Shown: positions 46,451-56,307, numbered from the stretch's first letter. The stretch: DNA of 64,000 nucleotides from Streptococcus ratti FA-1 = DSM 20564 (GCF_000286075.1 NZ_AJTZ01000005.1:186001-250000), one strand, 5' to 3'. Translations and numbers: made by a program. The notes: generated by a model not told the origin, from the sequence alone.

Positions 46451-47378
46451 AAGATTTTTCCGTCACTTATGGCAGTCCATTAAAAATATCAAGCGCAATG
46501 GCTGGATGTCTATTGCAGCTATCACGTCTGTAGCGATTACCCTGACCTTGGTTGGTATCTTTGCAGCTTTTCTCCTGAATACCGAAAAATTAGCTTCTGG
46601 CATTGAAAAAAATGTTCAGATTAACACTTATTTGCAGGTTGATTCTAAAGATAATGTAAAGTCATATGTTGACCCTAACAATTCAAACAAAAAAATTAAC
46701 AACCCTGATTACCACAAGGTTTATGATCAGATCAAAAAGATTAAAAACGTTAAAAAGATTACCTTTTCAAGCAAGGACGAGCAATTAGAAAAACTGAAGA
46801 AAACAATGGGGGATGACTGGACCCTGTTTGACGGGGATTCCAATCCTCTGTACGATGTTTATATCGTGCAGACAACTTCGCCTCGCAAGGTTAAGTCAGT
46901 AGCCAAGGCGATTGATAAAATATCAGGCGTTGATTCGGTGGCTTACGGCGGTACTGACACCGACCGCATCTTTGGGTTGGCTAACTTTGTGCGTACCTGG
47001 GGACTGGTTGGAACTGGTCTTTTGGTTCTGGTTGCTATCTTCTTGATTTCGAATACGATTCGGATTACCATTCTTTCCCGCCGCAATGAAATTCAAATCA
47101 TGCGTCTGGTTGGTGCTAAAAATGGCTATATCAGAATGCCTTTCTTCTTTGAAGGAGCCTGGGTCGGTCTTATAGGAGCCATTGTTCCGTCACTGATTGT
47201 CGGTTACCTCTATCAGTTTGCTTTTGAACAGTTTAACCCTAATCTGGCCACTCAAAATCTGTCTCTTTATGAGCCTAATCCATTTGTCTTTTATCTCATT
47301 GGAGCGATGTTTGTCATCGGTATTATTATCGGTTCTCTTGGTTCTATTCTGTCAATGAGACGCTTCTTGAAGATATAA
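46443..47378 (+). CDS. ftsX: cell-division ABC permease FtsX
   Basis: This membrane protein of 311 residues has four transmembrane helices. TM1 is at about 20-45, followed by a large extracellular loop (about 55-180) that contacts the PcsB hydrolase in streptococci. TM2-4 with the FtsX domain then follow (NTIRITILSRRNEIQIMRLVGAK). It is translationally coupled to ftsE by an 8-base overlap and ends before a very strong terminator. Confidence 0.95.
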   Translation: MIRRFFRHLWQSIKNIKRNGWMSIAAITSVAITLTLVGIFAAFLLNTEKLASGIEKNVQINTYLQVDSKDNVKSYVDPNNSNKKINNPDYHKVYDQIKKIKNVKKITFSSKDEQLEKLKKTMGDDWTLFDGDSNPLYDVYIVQTTSPRKVKSVAKAIDKISGVDSVAYGGTDTDRIFGLANFVRTWGLVGTGLLVLVAIFLISNTIRITILSRRNEIQIMRLVGAKNGYIRMPFFFEGAWVGLIGAIVPSLIVGYLYQFAFEQFNPNLATQNLSLYEPNPFVFYLIGAMFVIGIIIGSLGSILSMRRFLKI

Positions 47379-47422
47379 AAAAGGTACGGAACAGCCTGGG
47401 TCAAATGACATTGATATTATTA

Positions 47423-47480
47423 AAGGGGTCAGCCCTAAAACCGATTTCTGACAAGATTACGGTTTTGGGGCTGACCCCTT
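47423..47480 (+). terminator. terminator of the prfB-ftsEX operon
   Basis: A 20-bp stem (47423-47442/47461-47480) with a single G-U pair is followed by TTTTTC. Confidence 0.88.
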
Positions 47481-47563
47481 TTTCTTCTAGTCTGATAATA
47501 AAAGAACAGCAAGTTCATTGGTGCTTTAACTAATTATAACAGGCCTCATGCGGAGTACATCAG

Positions 47564-48196
47564 CTAAAAGAAAGGATTGAAATTTTTTTCATGCCCAATA
47601 TGGGTTTCAGGTCCGTGTCCGGGGAAGACCTGAAAGTGATTGGGCAGAGTGAAGAGATTTTCTCGGATACCTTTAATAAGTTCATCAAAATTGCCGGTTG
47701 GCAGATCAGTGCGGCCAATCGTTTCTCGAAAAAGAGCATCGCCTGAAAAAACAGCCTGATCGTCATCAAAGATAAAGGAAACACTTCCCCAAGAATGACC
47801 CGGCGTTGGGACCACTTTAAAAGTAAAGCCAGACAGCTGATAAATTTTTTCATAATCAAAGTAAAAATCAGCAGGAGCTGCAATAATATCTTCCATATCA
47901 CTGTGCCGATCCAAGCCCGATAAGTTATCTCGGGGACTGCCCAGCCATGAAGCTTCTTTTTCAGAAATGTAAACAGGCGGGTGATTGAACTGCTGGCGTA
48001 CCGCATCAAGGCTCATAATGTGATCGTAATGAGCGTGCGTCAATAAAACAGCAGCAAGAGGCTTATTGATGCTCTTTATTTGCTTAAGAATTTCATCGGT
48101 GTTGCTTCCTGGGTCAATGACAAGAACAGCTTGGTCATTAACCAGATAATAAGTGTTTTCAAGTGCAGCGTCATTTAATGTCTTCAAAATTTTCAT
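47564..48196 (-). CDS. MBL-fold hydrolase (glyoxalase II-like)
   Basis: This metallo-beta-lactamase-fold protein of 210 residues has the metal motif LTHAHYDHI, VVPTPGHSWGSV, FSGDALF and PGHGPETH, so both metal sites are intact. It resembles the short YcbL/GloB-like hydrolases that act on thioesters such as lactoylglutathione or bacillithiol-type adducts. The substrate is unknown. It is convergent with ftsX and divergent from the acetoin reductase gene. Confidence 0.87.
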   Translation of the reverse strand: MKILKTLNDAALENTYYLVNDQAVLVIDPGSNTDEILKQIKSINKPLAAVLLTHAHYDHIMSLDAVRQQFNHPPVYISEKEASWLGSPRDNLSGLDRHSDMEDIIAAPADFYFDYEKIYQLSGFTFKVVPTPGHSWGSVSFIFDDDQAVFSGDALFRETIGRTDLPTGNFDELIKGIRENLFTLPNHFQVFPGHGPETHIGHEKNFNPFF

Positions 48197-48302
48197 ACTT
48201 TTAGTTTAACAAAAATGTCTTTCTTTTGAAATTAAAAAGAAAGAAACTGAAGAATATTTTCCATTGACTTTCTGCAGTGTCCTGTTTATACTGCTAGCAT
48301 AA

Positions 48303-49085
<783 letters not shown>

Positions 49086-49265
49086 AATTAAAGGCTCAAA
49101 TACTGAAGCCCAAGTTGGAGAAAGAAGCTATGCCTTATTTTCTTCAGCTTTTTTTGCTGGAAAAATAAATGTCGGTAAATAATCAGAAAATTTTGTCATT
49201 TTTCTAGAATTCTCTGAAAAATTATGCTAGACTAAAAAAGTAAAAACTAGAAAGAAGAAACACTT

Positions 49266-50444
49266 ATGGATAGAAAAATGAATTTTATCATGATTTCCCC
49301 CCATTTTCCGGCTAATTTTGAAACCTTTGCCCATCGTTTGTATGAAAATGGCATCAATACTTTAGGAATTGCTGACAGTCCCTATGAAGAACTGAGTCAG
49401 GGACTGCGCGATCATTTGACAGAATACTACCGTGTGGATAATATGGAAGACTACGATCAAGTTTACCGCGCAGTGGCTTATTTTGCCCATAAGTATGGAA
49501 GAATTGATCGTATCGAGTCCCATAATGAATACTGGCTGGAATTGGATGCACATTTGCGGACGGATTTCAACGTTTTTGGCTATAAAAATGAAGATATGCT
49601 CTCCATCAAGACCAAGTCACAGATGAAGGAAATCTTCCGTAAAACAGGGCTCAAGGTTGCTCGCGGACGCGTCTTTACCAGTGCTGACGATGCCAGAGCT
49701 CTGACTGAAGAACTTGGATTTCCGGTCATTATCAAACCAAATTCCGGTGTTGGAGCTTCTGACACCTATAAGATTAAATCTGAGCAAGAATTGGAAGACT
49801 TTTTTGGCTATTGCAATCCCCAAGTGGAATACATCATGGAAGAATTCATTGATGGGGATATTGTGACCTTTGATGGCCTGACTGACCATGAAGGCAATAT
49901 TGTTTTTTATTCCAGCTTAGAGTATTCGGAAGCCGTTCTTGATACGGTGGAAAAAGACAGCGATATGTTTTATTATGTACCGCGGGATATTGCACCTGAA
50001 CTTATTGAACTAGGCAAGAAGTGTGTGCAGGCTTTTAATGTCAAAGAACGTTTCTTCCATTTTGAATTTTTCCGCATTAAAAAGACCAAAGACCTGATGG
50101 CGCTGGAAGTGAACTGCCGTCCGCCAGGAGGCTTGACCATTGACATGTGGAATTATGCAGATGATTTTGATATTTTTGATCAATATGCTAGGGTGGTTAA
50201 AGACAACCAATTTACAGCAGATGTACAGCATCGCTATAATGTCGTTTATATTTCGCGTAAGGCCAATAAGAATTATGCTCATAGCATAGCAGACATTGAA
50301 GCCAAATACGGGCACCATATCATTGATATCGAATCTGTTCCCGGCATATTTGCAAAAATTATGGGGGAAGTTGGGATTTTGGCTCGGACTGAAACCATGG
50401 ATGAGCTGCGTGAGATCGTCCAATTTGCTCAGGCAAAACAATGA
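49266..50444 (+). CDS. ATP-grasp domain protein
   Basis: This protein of 392 residues has an N-terminal pre-ATP-grasp domain and a central ATP-grasp fold. Features are GFPVIIKPNSGVGASDTYKI, the hinge YIMEEFIDGDIVTFDG, and the metal-binding FFRIKKTKDLMALEVNCRPPGG. Such enzymes ligate a carboxylate to an amine. I do not recognise the substrate. It lies 150 bases upstream of an esterase gene in the same direction, and homologues often sit next to esterase genes as I recall. Confidence 0.8.
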   Translation: MDRKMNFIMISPHFPANFETFAHRLYENGINTLGIADSPYEELSQGLRDHLTEYYRVDNMEDYDQVYRAVAYFAHKYGRIDRIESHNEYWLELDAHLRTDFNVFGYKNEDMLSIKTKSQMKEIFRKTGLKVARGRVFTSADDARALTEELGFPVIIKPNSGVGASDTYKIKSEQELEDFFGYCNPQVEYIMEEFIDGDIVTFDGLTDHEGNIVFYSSLEYSEAVLDTVEKDSDMFYYVPRDIAPELIELGKKCVQAFNVKERFFHFEFFRIKKTKDLMALEVNCRPPGGLTIDMWNYADDFDIFDQYARVVKDNQFTADVQHRYNVVYISRKANKNYAHSIADIEAKYGHHIIDIESVPGIFAKIMGEVGILARTETMDELREIVQFAQAKQ

Positions 50445-50597
50445 GTGTGCTGCTCAGCAGAGCTGAAAAATAATTTACATAGAACTTAGAAAGATAAAGA
50501 TATTCTTTGTGCGCTGGCACTGGCATCTGTTTTTCAATTTCTATGGTTCGGTAAGTCATATTTGGTATTTTAGAAAGGAAGAGAGCAGGCACAAAAC

Positions 50598-51380
50598 ATG
50601 TGTTTAGCTGCTCGCAAGATCTTATATATGCATTTTGAGAGAAGAAGCCAATGGTCGGGAGAACTCGGCCGTGAAATGTACTTTAATGTTTACGGCCATG
50701 CCGGAAAGCCTGTCATTGTTTTTCCATCGTCAGGCGGCAGTCAGAATGAATACGGTGATTTTGGCATGATCGAGGCCTGCCAGGATTTTATCAACCGCGG
50801 TCTGGTCAAATTTTACACACCCGATTCGTTGGATAAAGAGTCCTGGCTGGCTCAAGGGAAGTCAGGCCATGATATGGCGCTTGCCCATGAGGCCTATGAC
50901 CGCTATATTATCCATGAATTGGTGCCGCTGATTCGCTATGAATCCAATTGGGATGGCGGCATGATAGCTACCGGCTGTTCGATGGGGGCTTTTCACACTG
51001 TGAACTTTGCCCTGCGCCATCCGGATTTGTTTGATGCTGCTATCGCCTTGTCCGGTGTTTATGATGCACGCTTTTTCACCGGTGATTTTGCTGGAGATCT
51101 AGCTGTGTATTACAATTCTCCTATTGATTATCTCTGGAATCAAAATGACCCCTGGTTCTTAGACCAATACCGCCGCAATCGTTTTATCGTGGCTGTCGGT
51201 CAGGGGGCTTGGGAAGAGCCGCATGTGATTGACACGATTCGTCTGCAGGAAGCATTTGAAGCTAAGTCAATCCCAGCCTGGTTTGATTTCTGGGGACACG
51301 ATGTTGCCCATGATTGGAATTGGTGGCGCGTGCAGATGCCGTATTTCTTAGGAAAATTGGAAGAAGAAGGGCGGATTTGA
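50598..51380 (+). CDS. alpha/beta-hydrolase esterase
   Basis: This alpha/beta hydrolase of about 250-260 residues is esterase D/antigen 85-like. The nucleophile Ser is in GCSMGAF (about 130-136), the acid is probably in the NSPIDYLWNQND region and the His in FWGHDVAHDW. The ATG at 50598 has only a distant GGAAGAG. An internal ATG at 50628 (MHFERRSQWSG) resembles homologues better and may be the true start. No signal peptide. It is the last gene before the AT-rich RiPP cluster. Confidence 0.8.
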   Translation: MCLAARKILYMHFERRSQWSGELGREMYFNVYGHAGKPVIVFPSSGGSQNEYGDFGMIEACQDFINRGLVKFYTPDSLDKESWLAQGKSGHDMALAHEAYDRYIIHELVPLIRYESNWDGGMIATGCSMGAFHTVNFALRHPDLFDAAIALSGVYDARFFTGDFAGDLAVYYNSPIDYLWNQNDPWFLDQYRRNRFIVAVGQGAWEEPHVIDTIRLQEAFEAKSIPAWFDFWGHDVAHDWNWWRVQMPYFLGKLEEEGRI

Positions 51381-51393
51381 TAAAAAATAGCTC

Positions 51394-51422
51394 TTGACTT
51401 GTGTTTTAATTCAAATTATAAT
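51394..51422 (+). promoter_or_regulatory. promoter of the RiPP operon
   Basis: TTGACT (51394-51399) and a perfect TATAAT (51417-51422) are exactly 17 bases apart, starting 14 bases after the esterase stop codon. It leaves a leader of about 255 bases before the precursor gene. Confidence 0.8.
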
Positions 51423-51534
51423 AGAAGTATCTTTTTTATTCGTTTTAAAGCAAATATTTTTGCTGTTTATTTCTAATTAAGAGCAATACAAATCAATTTG
51501 TTTTTTTTAAAAATGAATATTATAAAGAAGGTTG

Positions 51535-51555
51535 TAATCAAGTTTTGCTTGATTA
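51535..51555 (+). promoter_or_regulatory. stem-loop in the RiPP operon leader
   Basis: A perfect 8-bp inverted repeat (51535-51542/51548-51555) with a TTTTG loop and no T-run. It is an operator or RNA structure candidate in the long leader. A GGAAAGGAG sequence at 51569-51577 follows but no start codon serves it. Confidence 0.45.
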
Positions 51556-51684
51556 ATAAACCAAAATAGGGAAAGGAGACTACAAGAATTTTTTATAATT
51601 GGAAATCATCATTTTATAACTAATGCTGTTTGTATAAACACATTATAATTTGAAAATTTAAAAAAATATTAAGGAGATTATATT

Positions 51685-51897
51685 ATGTCTAATTATTCAA
51701 TTAAAGAAAACGAAATTATTGATACACAAACTAAGAGTATGAAAAAAATCGTTCATGATTGGGAGGGCGAAGATGATAGTTGGGGGGTTACTGTCATAAA
51801 GGACAACGGACACAGACTTCATGAGTTTACCAATGTGCGTGATATTAACATTCTGTGTTGCTGCTGTGCAAAAGGTGGAACAGGTTCCTTGAATTAA
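51685..51897 (+). CDS. azol(in)e-modified peptide precursor (TOMM/RiPP)
   Basis: This 70-residue peptide has a long acidic N-terminal part (about 1-57, presumed leader). It ends INILCCCCAKGGTGSLN, with Cys58-61 in a row, then Thr66 and Ser68. Cys, Ser and Thr are the residues that cyclodehydratases convert to thiazol(in)es and oxazol(in)es. It has an AAGGAGAT site and lies 5 bases before the McbB-like gene, the usual place of a precursor. The Cys block recalls streptolysin S, the total length recalls McbA (69 residues). There is no double-Gly or other clear leader cleavage site before the core. The product is not one I recognise. Confidence 0.85.
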   Translation: MSNYSIKENEIIDTQTKSMKKIVHDWEGEDDSWGVTVIKDNGHRLHEFTNVRDINILCCCCAKGGTGSLN

Positions 51898-51902
51898 GTA
51901 GT

Positions 51903-52739
51903 ATGGATAAGTTTAGAATAAAATCGTTTTTACTATATGATATTAATCAACATGAGACAGTAGTACAGACAAATGCTTCGATATCTATTTTAAAAAGTCA
52001 ACGGATGATTAACTTTTTAAAATCAATTGAAGACTCACATTTTATTACGGAGCAAGATATACTTGCTGTGTTTGAAGAAAAGTATGAATCCGCTCTTCAT
52101 TTTTTAAAATCTCAGGCTATTTTGACAGAAGATATTGATTTAAATTTCTCGGTTCAAAAAATTTATTTTTTGTATAATGGGAGCTTAAATGAGCAATTTA
52201 TCCCCAGTACTTTTGATAATATTCTTATAGAAATTAAAAAATTAGAAGAAGTAAAATTTGAAAGTTTGGCTGAGAACTCTCTTGTCATATTAATGTTGAA
52301 TTCTTATCATACCAAATACGTTAAACAACTGTATAATACTATTAATAATAAGCAAAATATTTATCTATTAAGTGTTTTTTATTATGGATTTAATTATTAT
52401 ATTGATAACCTTTATCATTCTGATTGGGTTGTTCCGACACACTTTGATCACATTGGTATCATAAAAACAACCTTACCTGATACAGAGGAGCATTTATCCT
52501 ACAATTCACTTGTGGAGGCTATTCTTGAAAAAGAGCCTTACTTTAGCAATGAGAGAAATCTCAATGATATGGAACAAATTTTTCTAATCAATACAGTAAT
52601 GGTCAGAATCTATGAATTATTTTCTATTGATGATAAAGAAGTACTGAGTCAGTCCAGTTTATTGGAAACAGTTGAGATTAATTTATCAAATCGAAAAATA
52701 TCCAAAGATTCAGCCATATTTTGGGAGCTTCTAGAATGA
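51903..52739 (+). CDS. McbB/SagC-like cyclodehydratase partner (ocin-ThiF-like)
   Basis: This 278-residue protein has an N-terminal winged-helix-like segment (about 1-80) expected to clamp the leader peptide, followed by a low-complexity E1/ThiF-like remainder. Sequence identity is too low for motif-by-motif proof. The call rests on position between precursor and dehydrogenase, on size (E. coli McbB is 295 residues) and on the pattern of an RRE-type start. I chose the ATG at 51903, the first after the precursor stop. Its TGA overlaps the next gene's ATG (ATGA). GC is very low, with lines near 15-25% G+C. Confidence 0.68.
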   Translation: MDKFRIKSFLLYDINQHETVVQTNASISILKSQRMINFLKSIEDSHFITEQDILAVFEEKYESALHFLKSQAILTEDIDLNFSVQKIYFLYNGSLNEQFIPSTFDNILIEIKKLEEVKFESLAENSLVILMLNSYHTKYVKQLYNTINNKQNIYLLSVFYYGFNYYIDNLYHSDWVVPTHFDHIGIIKTTLPDTEEHLSYNSLVEAILEKEPYFSNERNLNDMEQIFLINTVMVRIYELFSIDDKEVLSQSSLLETVEINLSNRKISKDSAIFWELLE

Positions 52740-53545
52740 CAGATGATATCAATAAATACTATTATGACAATTCAATCGGTAAGCAATATCAAAATGAAAA
52801 AGATATTGCTTTAATGCGTGATATTAATAAATTTCACCAGAAGTCAGTCTTTATTAGTCCACAACATAATCAAAAAAGGTATTTGAATCCTCTTTTAGAA
52901 TCTTATCTCATTGAAATTGAAAAGAAAATACCTAAGATTGAAATATACGAGGATGCTATTGCACTTGATAATGTTGTTATTGATAACAAAGGTTCTCTAC
53001 GTCAATTCAATGCTAATTTAAATCTCCAAGAAATAAGCTATGTTCTGAATCACTCTTTTGGGATTGATAAAAGCAATTTGCATAGGAAGTTTCCTTCTGC
53101 AGGAGGCTTGTATCCTGTTTATCCTATTTTTATACAGCTTCAGGATAATGAATATGACAGCAGATTAGCCAGAGGTTACTACTATTTTGATAGTATCCAA
53201 AATAAATTATTGAAATTAGGAAGTCTTGATAAACAAGTTATGGGTAGATCTATTGAATTTGCTTTAGGAACTGATGAATTATCCATGTCTCCTCAATTGA
53301 TTGTTTATGTGGGGGATTTAGAGAAGGTCGTTTCAAAATATCATTATCTAGGTTACAAACATTTATTTATAGAAACAGGCATGATGGCACAATGTTTAAG
53401 AGAGGCTCTATCTTTAATACCTTCTGCTGGTGATCTTTCTATTTCAGGTTTTAGACATAATCTTTTAGCCAAACATTTGAACTTATCCTTAAGTACTAAC
53501 TTAATATCAATGGTTCAATGGATAGGGAAAAAGTATGAAGAATAA
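52736..53545 (+). CDS. McbC/SagB-like FMN-dependent azoline dehydrogenase
   Basis: This 269-residue nitroreductase-fold enzyme is expected to oxidise azolines to aromatic azoles. Its RKFPSAGGLYP motif (117-127) and the IETGMMAQCL segment (212-221) are diagnostic of SagB-type dehydrogenases. The Lys-Tyr pair proposed as catalytic falls at residues 201-202 (SKYHYLGYKH), the same numbers as I recall for McbC. McbC is 272 residues, so even the length agrees. The start overlaps the stop of the preceding gene, and its 3' end overlaps the first YcaO gene by 11 bases. Confidence 0.88.
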   Translation: MTDDINKYYYDNSIGKQYQNEKDIALMRDINKFHQKSVFISPQHNQKRYLNPLLESYLIEIEKKIPKIEIYEDAIALDNVVIDNKGSLRQFNANLNLQEISYVLNHSFGIDKSNLHRKFPSAGGLYPVYPIFIQLQDNEYDSRLARGYYYFDSIQNKLLKLGSLDKQVMGRSIEFALGTDELSMSPQLIVYVGDLEKVVSKYHYLGYKHLFIETGMMAQCLREALSLIPSAGDLSISGFRHNLLAKHLNLSLSTNLISMVQWIGKKYEE

Positions 53546-54488
53546 CTTTTGTCACCTTTCACGGAAACCTCTATTTCTGGATTATTATCTTTCATCAATA
53601 AAACCTGGGAGGATTTCGTATCAAAACAATGTTGGTCCCTCAGGCGGAAATGCTATTGATAAAAAGGCTGATTTATCTATGCTGAAATCTTTCTCTGAAT
53701 CTTTAGATCGCAGATCATCTATCTTTTGGTATAATAATAAGGAAAGTGTTAAAGCTTATGATATAGTAACAAACTCCTTATGCGAAATAAAAAAAGAACA
53801 GTTTTCCTTAAGTAATAACCCAAACTCTTATAAAGACACAACTGGAACAGCTGTACATATAGATGGTAATTTGGCAGTATATAACTCTTTACAGGAGTTA
53901 TTCCAGAAAAACGCCTTGGCTTTGATGTGGTACTCACGACGCTTATATAGGAGAAAGTTTAAAGGATTTGATTTGTTAGTAAATACTGATTTTTTTCCTA
54001 TGTATCATACTTTGATATTGGTAGATTTAGATGGTAGAAGTTGTTTCGGCATGGGAAGTTCGGTAGACTTTGAGATAGCTAGCCAAAAGGCCTTTGAAGA
54101 AGCCTTGTTATTATTATATGAAAACGCACATACTGAATTTCTTTTCCATGGGAGAAATAGATTAACTTATCAGCTTACTGATGAAAAGCAAAAATCCTAT
54201 TTCAACAGTTTGCTTGAAGACGCTAATGAGTATTCGTTCAAGAAGATAAATAAAAGGGAAGAAGATTATTGGCTTAATGAATTTGTTCCTCATTGGGTTC
54301 GTCATATCTATGTCTCACTGTTACCTAATGAATATAATACTCTGTTCAAAGTTGTTAGACTCTACTCACCAGATTTATTTGCTTCACTTCCTTATAAAGC
54401 TGTTGTATTGGCAGCAAAGAACAAGGGAATTTTGAGATTTATTAATAAAGAGGAGCTTATTTCAGTTCCCAATATACCAAATTTGTAA
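53535..54488 (+). CDS. YcaO-family protein 1, divergent active site
   Basis: This 317-residue YcaO homologue would be the ATP-dependent cyclodehydratase step. YcaO landmarks can be placed. The first motif at 52-59 is SFSESLDR (Asp where Glu is usual), and the second at 118-124 is SLQELFQ (Gln for the last Glu). A third acidic helix lies around KAFEEALLL (185-193), and FKVVRLYSPDLF is near the C-terminus. The end VPNIPNL replaces the usual Pro-rich PxPxP tail. The substitutions suggest reduced ATP/Mg2+ binding or a changed role. The start overlaps the dehydrogenase gene by 11 bases. Confidence 0.78.
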   Translation: MKNNFCHLSRKPLFLDYYLSSIKPGRISYQNNVGPSGGNAIDKKADLSMLKSFSESLDRRSSIFWYNNKESVKAYDIVTNSLCEIKKEQFSLSNNPNSYKDTTGTAVHIDGNLAVYNSLQELFQKNALALMWYSRRLYRRKFKGFDLLVNTDFFPMYHTLILVDLDGRSCFGMGSSVDFEIASQKAFEEALLLLYENAHTEFLFHGRNRLTYQLTDEKQKSYFNSLLEDANEYSFKKINKREEDYWLNEFVPHWVRHIYVSLLPNEYNTLFKVVRLYSPDLFASLPYKAVVLAAKNKGILRFINKEELISVPNIPNL

Positions 54489-54498
54489 TGGAGAAAAA

Positions 54499-55536
54499 AT
54501 GAAACATATTTTATCTGGAACTCATCATCAATTATATACAAATAAACTATTATTTAAAAAAGAATATCTAGCAAAATGGAGCACGAACATTTTAGGAAGT
54601 CAAGGAGTTGGCAAGTCTAGTCAAAAAGTTGATGCTGTCAGGAAAGCTTTTGGTGAAAATTTTGAAAGAAGAGAACTGTTTAGCTGGATTAATGTTTTAA
54701 AGCAGTCTGGGGTAGTTACTTTTTTTAATAATAGATTTTCTTTTGAACAGGCTCCTAACTTTCAATTGTTAATAGGTAACCTTAATAAGGATACTTCTGG
54801 AGTGGCCGCGGGGAGTCACTCTGCAATGGCGATAGAGCATGCTTTTTATGAGTTTATTGAACGGCAGAGTTTTGTTTATAGTTTTGTGACACAGTCTGCT
54901 GGTATAACCCTTAGTCATCTTGTTAAAGAAAGTAGTGATTTTAAGTTAATAAATAAAGGAAACTATTATGTTAATGATATTAGTATTGTTCCTAATATCT
55001 CAGTTGTTATTTTTATTTATTGGACGAATAAACATTTTTCTATGGGCTTAGGCTGTCACAAAAATCAATATGAAGCATTTTTAAAGGCGTTCAAGGAAGC
55101 TTCTGGATTTGGGAATCATTTATTTCCAAATGTTGAAAAGGAAAAGATTTCTTTTACAGACTTTATTTCGGGGCAGGAGTATACCCACAATGCATATACG
55201 GATTATTTTGAAAAGCACGTCTCTTTAAAGTTATTGCTGGAAACCTATAACTATTTAAAAGCAGCTGAGAGTCTTGATAATTGGATACTGAGAGATAGAA
55301 CTTTTTCAATAGACGATTTCTTAATAGCTTCTAATCATCTCAATATTCCCATAAGTCTTCAATTGCAAGAAACAGCCTCAGCAATGAATTATTGTAAGTT
55401 GGTCAGAGTCTATTCTACTGAAGGCTTTCCTTCAATTGATAATACAAAAATAGACCCCAAAAATTATAAAATTTCTTATTACAAAGATAAAAATCAGTCT
55501 TTTCCAAATGAGAAAAAGTATCTGCCTTTTCCATAA
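54499..55536 (+). CDS. YcaO-family protein 2, probable active cyclodehydratase
   Basis: This 345-residue second YcaO keeps the family's ATP motifs better than its neighbour. AFGENFER at 50-57 and AFYEFIER at 115-122 retain the acidic pairs, GSQGVGKSS at 33-41 matches the N-terminal KG-S region, and LKAFKEASGF supplies the third Glu (200). KLVRVYSTEGFPS leads to a C-terminal LPFP ending. It is the likely catalytic McbD/SagD counterpart. It begins 10 bases after the first YcaO gene with a TGGAGAAA site. Confidence 0.85.
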   Translation: MKHILSGTHHQLYTNKLLFKKEYLAKWSTNILGSQGVGKSSQKVDAVRKAFGENFERRELFSWINVLKQSGVVTFFNNRFSFEQAPNFQLLIGNLNKDTSGVAAGSHSAMAIEHAFYEFIERQSFVYSFVTQSAGITLSHLVKESSDFKLINKGNYYVNDISIVPNISVVIFIYWTNKHFSMGLGCHKNQYEAFLKAFKEASGFGNHLFPNVEKEKISFTDFISGQEYTHNAYTDYFEKHVSLKLLLETYNYLKAAESLDNWILRDRTFSIDDFLIASNHLNIPISLQLQETASAMNYCKLVRVYSTEGFPSIDNTKIDPKNYKISYYKDKNQSFPNEKKYLPFP

Positions 55537-55574
55537 TTTTCAGTATTAATATAACTTGGAGGTAACCATCGGTC

Positions 55575-56306
55575 ATGTTAAAAAAATTATTGGCACTGTT
55601 TAGATTTCAGCTAAATATAACTCTGTCCAATAAATTCTTTTTGGTCTATACTTTGCTTTTGCCGGCTGTCAATTTGTTTGTTGCTTTGGACAAAAGAGAA
55701 ACGGCCTTACATGCTCAAGAGAAACTTGTTTTGTTAACCCCCTATATTTCTTATATTATTGTTATAGCTATGTTATTTGGCTGGGCAGGAAATATCGTTT
55801 CTCTAAGAGAAAATAACTACCTCAAAGTTTTTTCTAGCCTAACGGGTTCAAAATTTTATGTTTTTACTGTCAATTTGCTAGTTAACTTTTTTTTAGCAAT
55901 CGTACAGGTCAATATTCTGCTCCTGATTTTTGAATGTATCAATAGAAGTATTGATTTAAAATTATTTTTATTTTTTAATACTTTAACTGTTTTGGGAGTA
56001 GCTGTTTGCTTTTTTGCTTTTGCTGTCTTTTTAAAATTCTCGGTAAATGCAATAACCTTACAGGCTGTCTTAATGTCTTATCTGCTGATTTCTTTACTGT
56101 CATTGGAATACGTCCCTGAAAATGCCATTCTGAAAGGAGCGTTTCATTTTGTCAACCTCTTTTCTCTGGTTAATGAGATTGGCTTAGTGGTAGGTGGTAA
56201 GCTTACGACTGTAACTCCGCTATGCGTGCCGGTAGTCGTGTGGTTTATTGTAGGCACTTATTGTCTGAAAAAGTCATCAGTATTTTCAATAAAAGATAGG
56301 AATTAA
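55575..56306 (+). CDS. ABC transporter permease (McbE-like position)
   Basis: This membrane protein of 243 residues has about six hydrophobic segments and the layout of an ABC-2 type export permease. McbE is 241 residues and occupies the same place after the YcaO gene. GGAGGTAA lies upstream. It ends one base before the ATPase gene. G+C is higher here than in the biosynthetic genes, so the cluster may be composite. Confidence 0.78.
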   Translation: MLKKLLALFRFQLNITLSNKFFLVYTLLLPAVNLFVALDKRETALHAQEKLVLLTPYISYIIVIAMLFGWAGNIVSLRENNYLKVFSSLTGSKFYVFTVNLLVNFFLAIVQVNILLLIFECINRSIDLKLFLFFNTLTVLGVAVCFFAFAVFLKFSVNAITLQAVLMSYLLISLLSLEYVPENAILKGAFHFVNLFSLVNEIGLVVGGKLTTVTPLCVPVVVWFIVGTYCLKKSSVFSIKDRN

Positions 56307-56307
56307 C

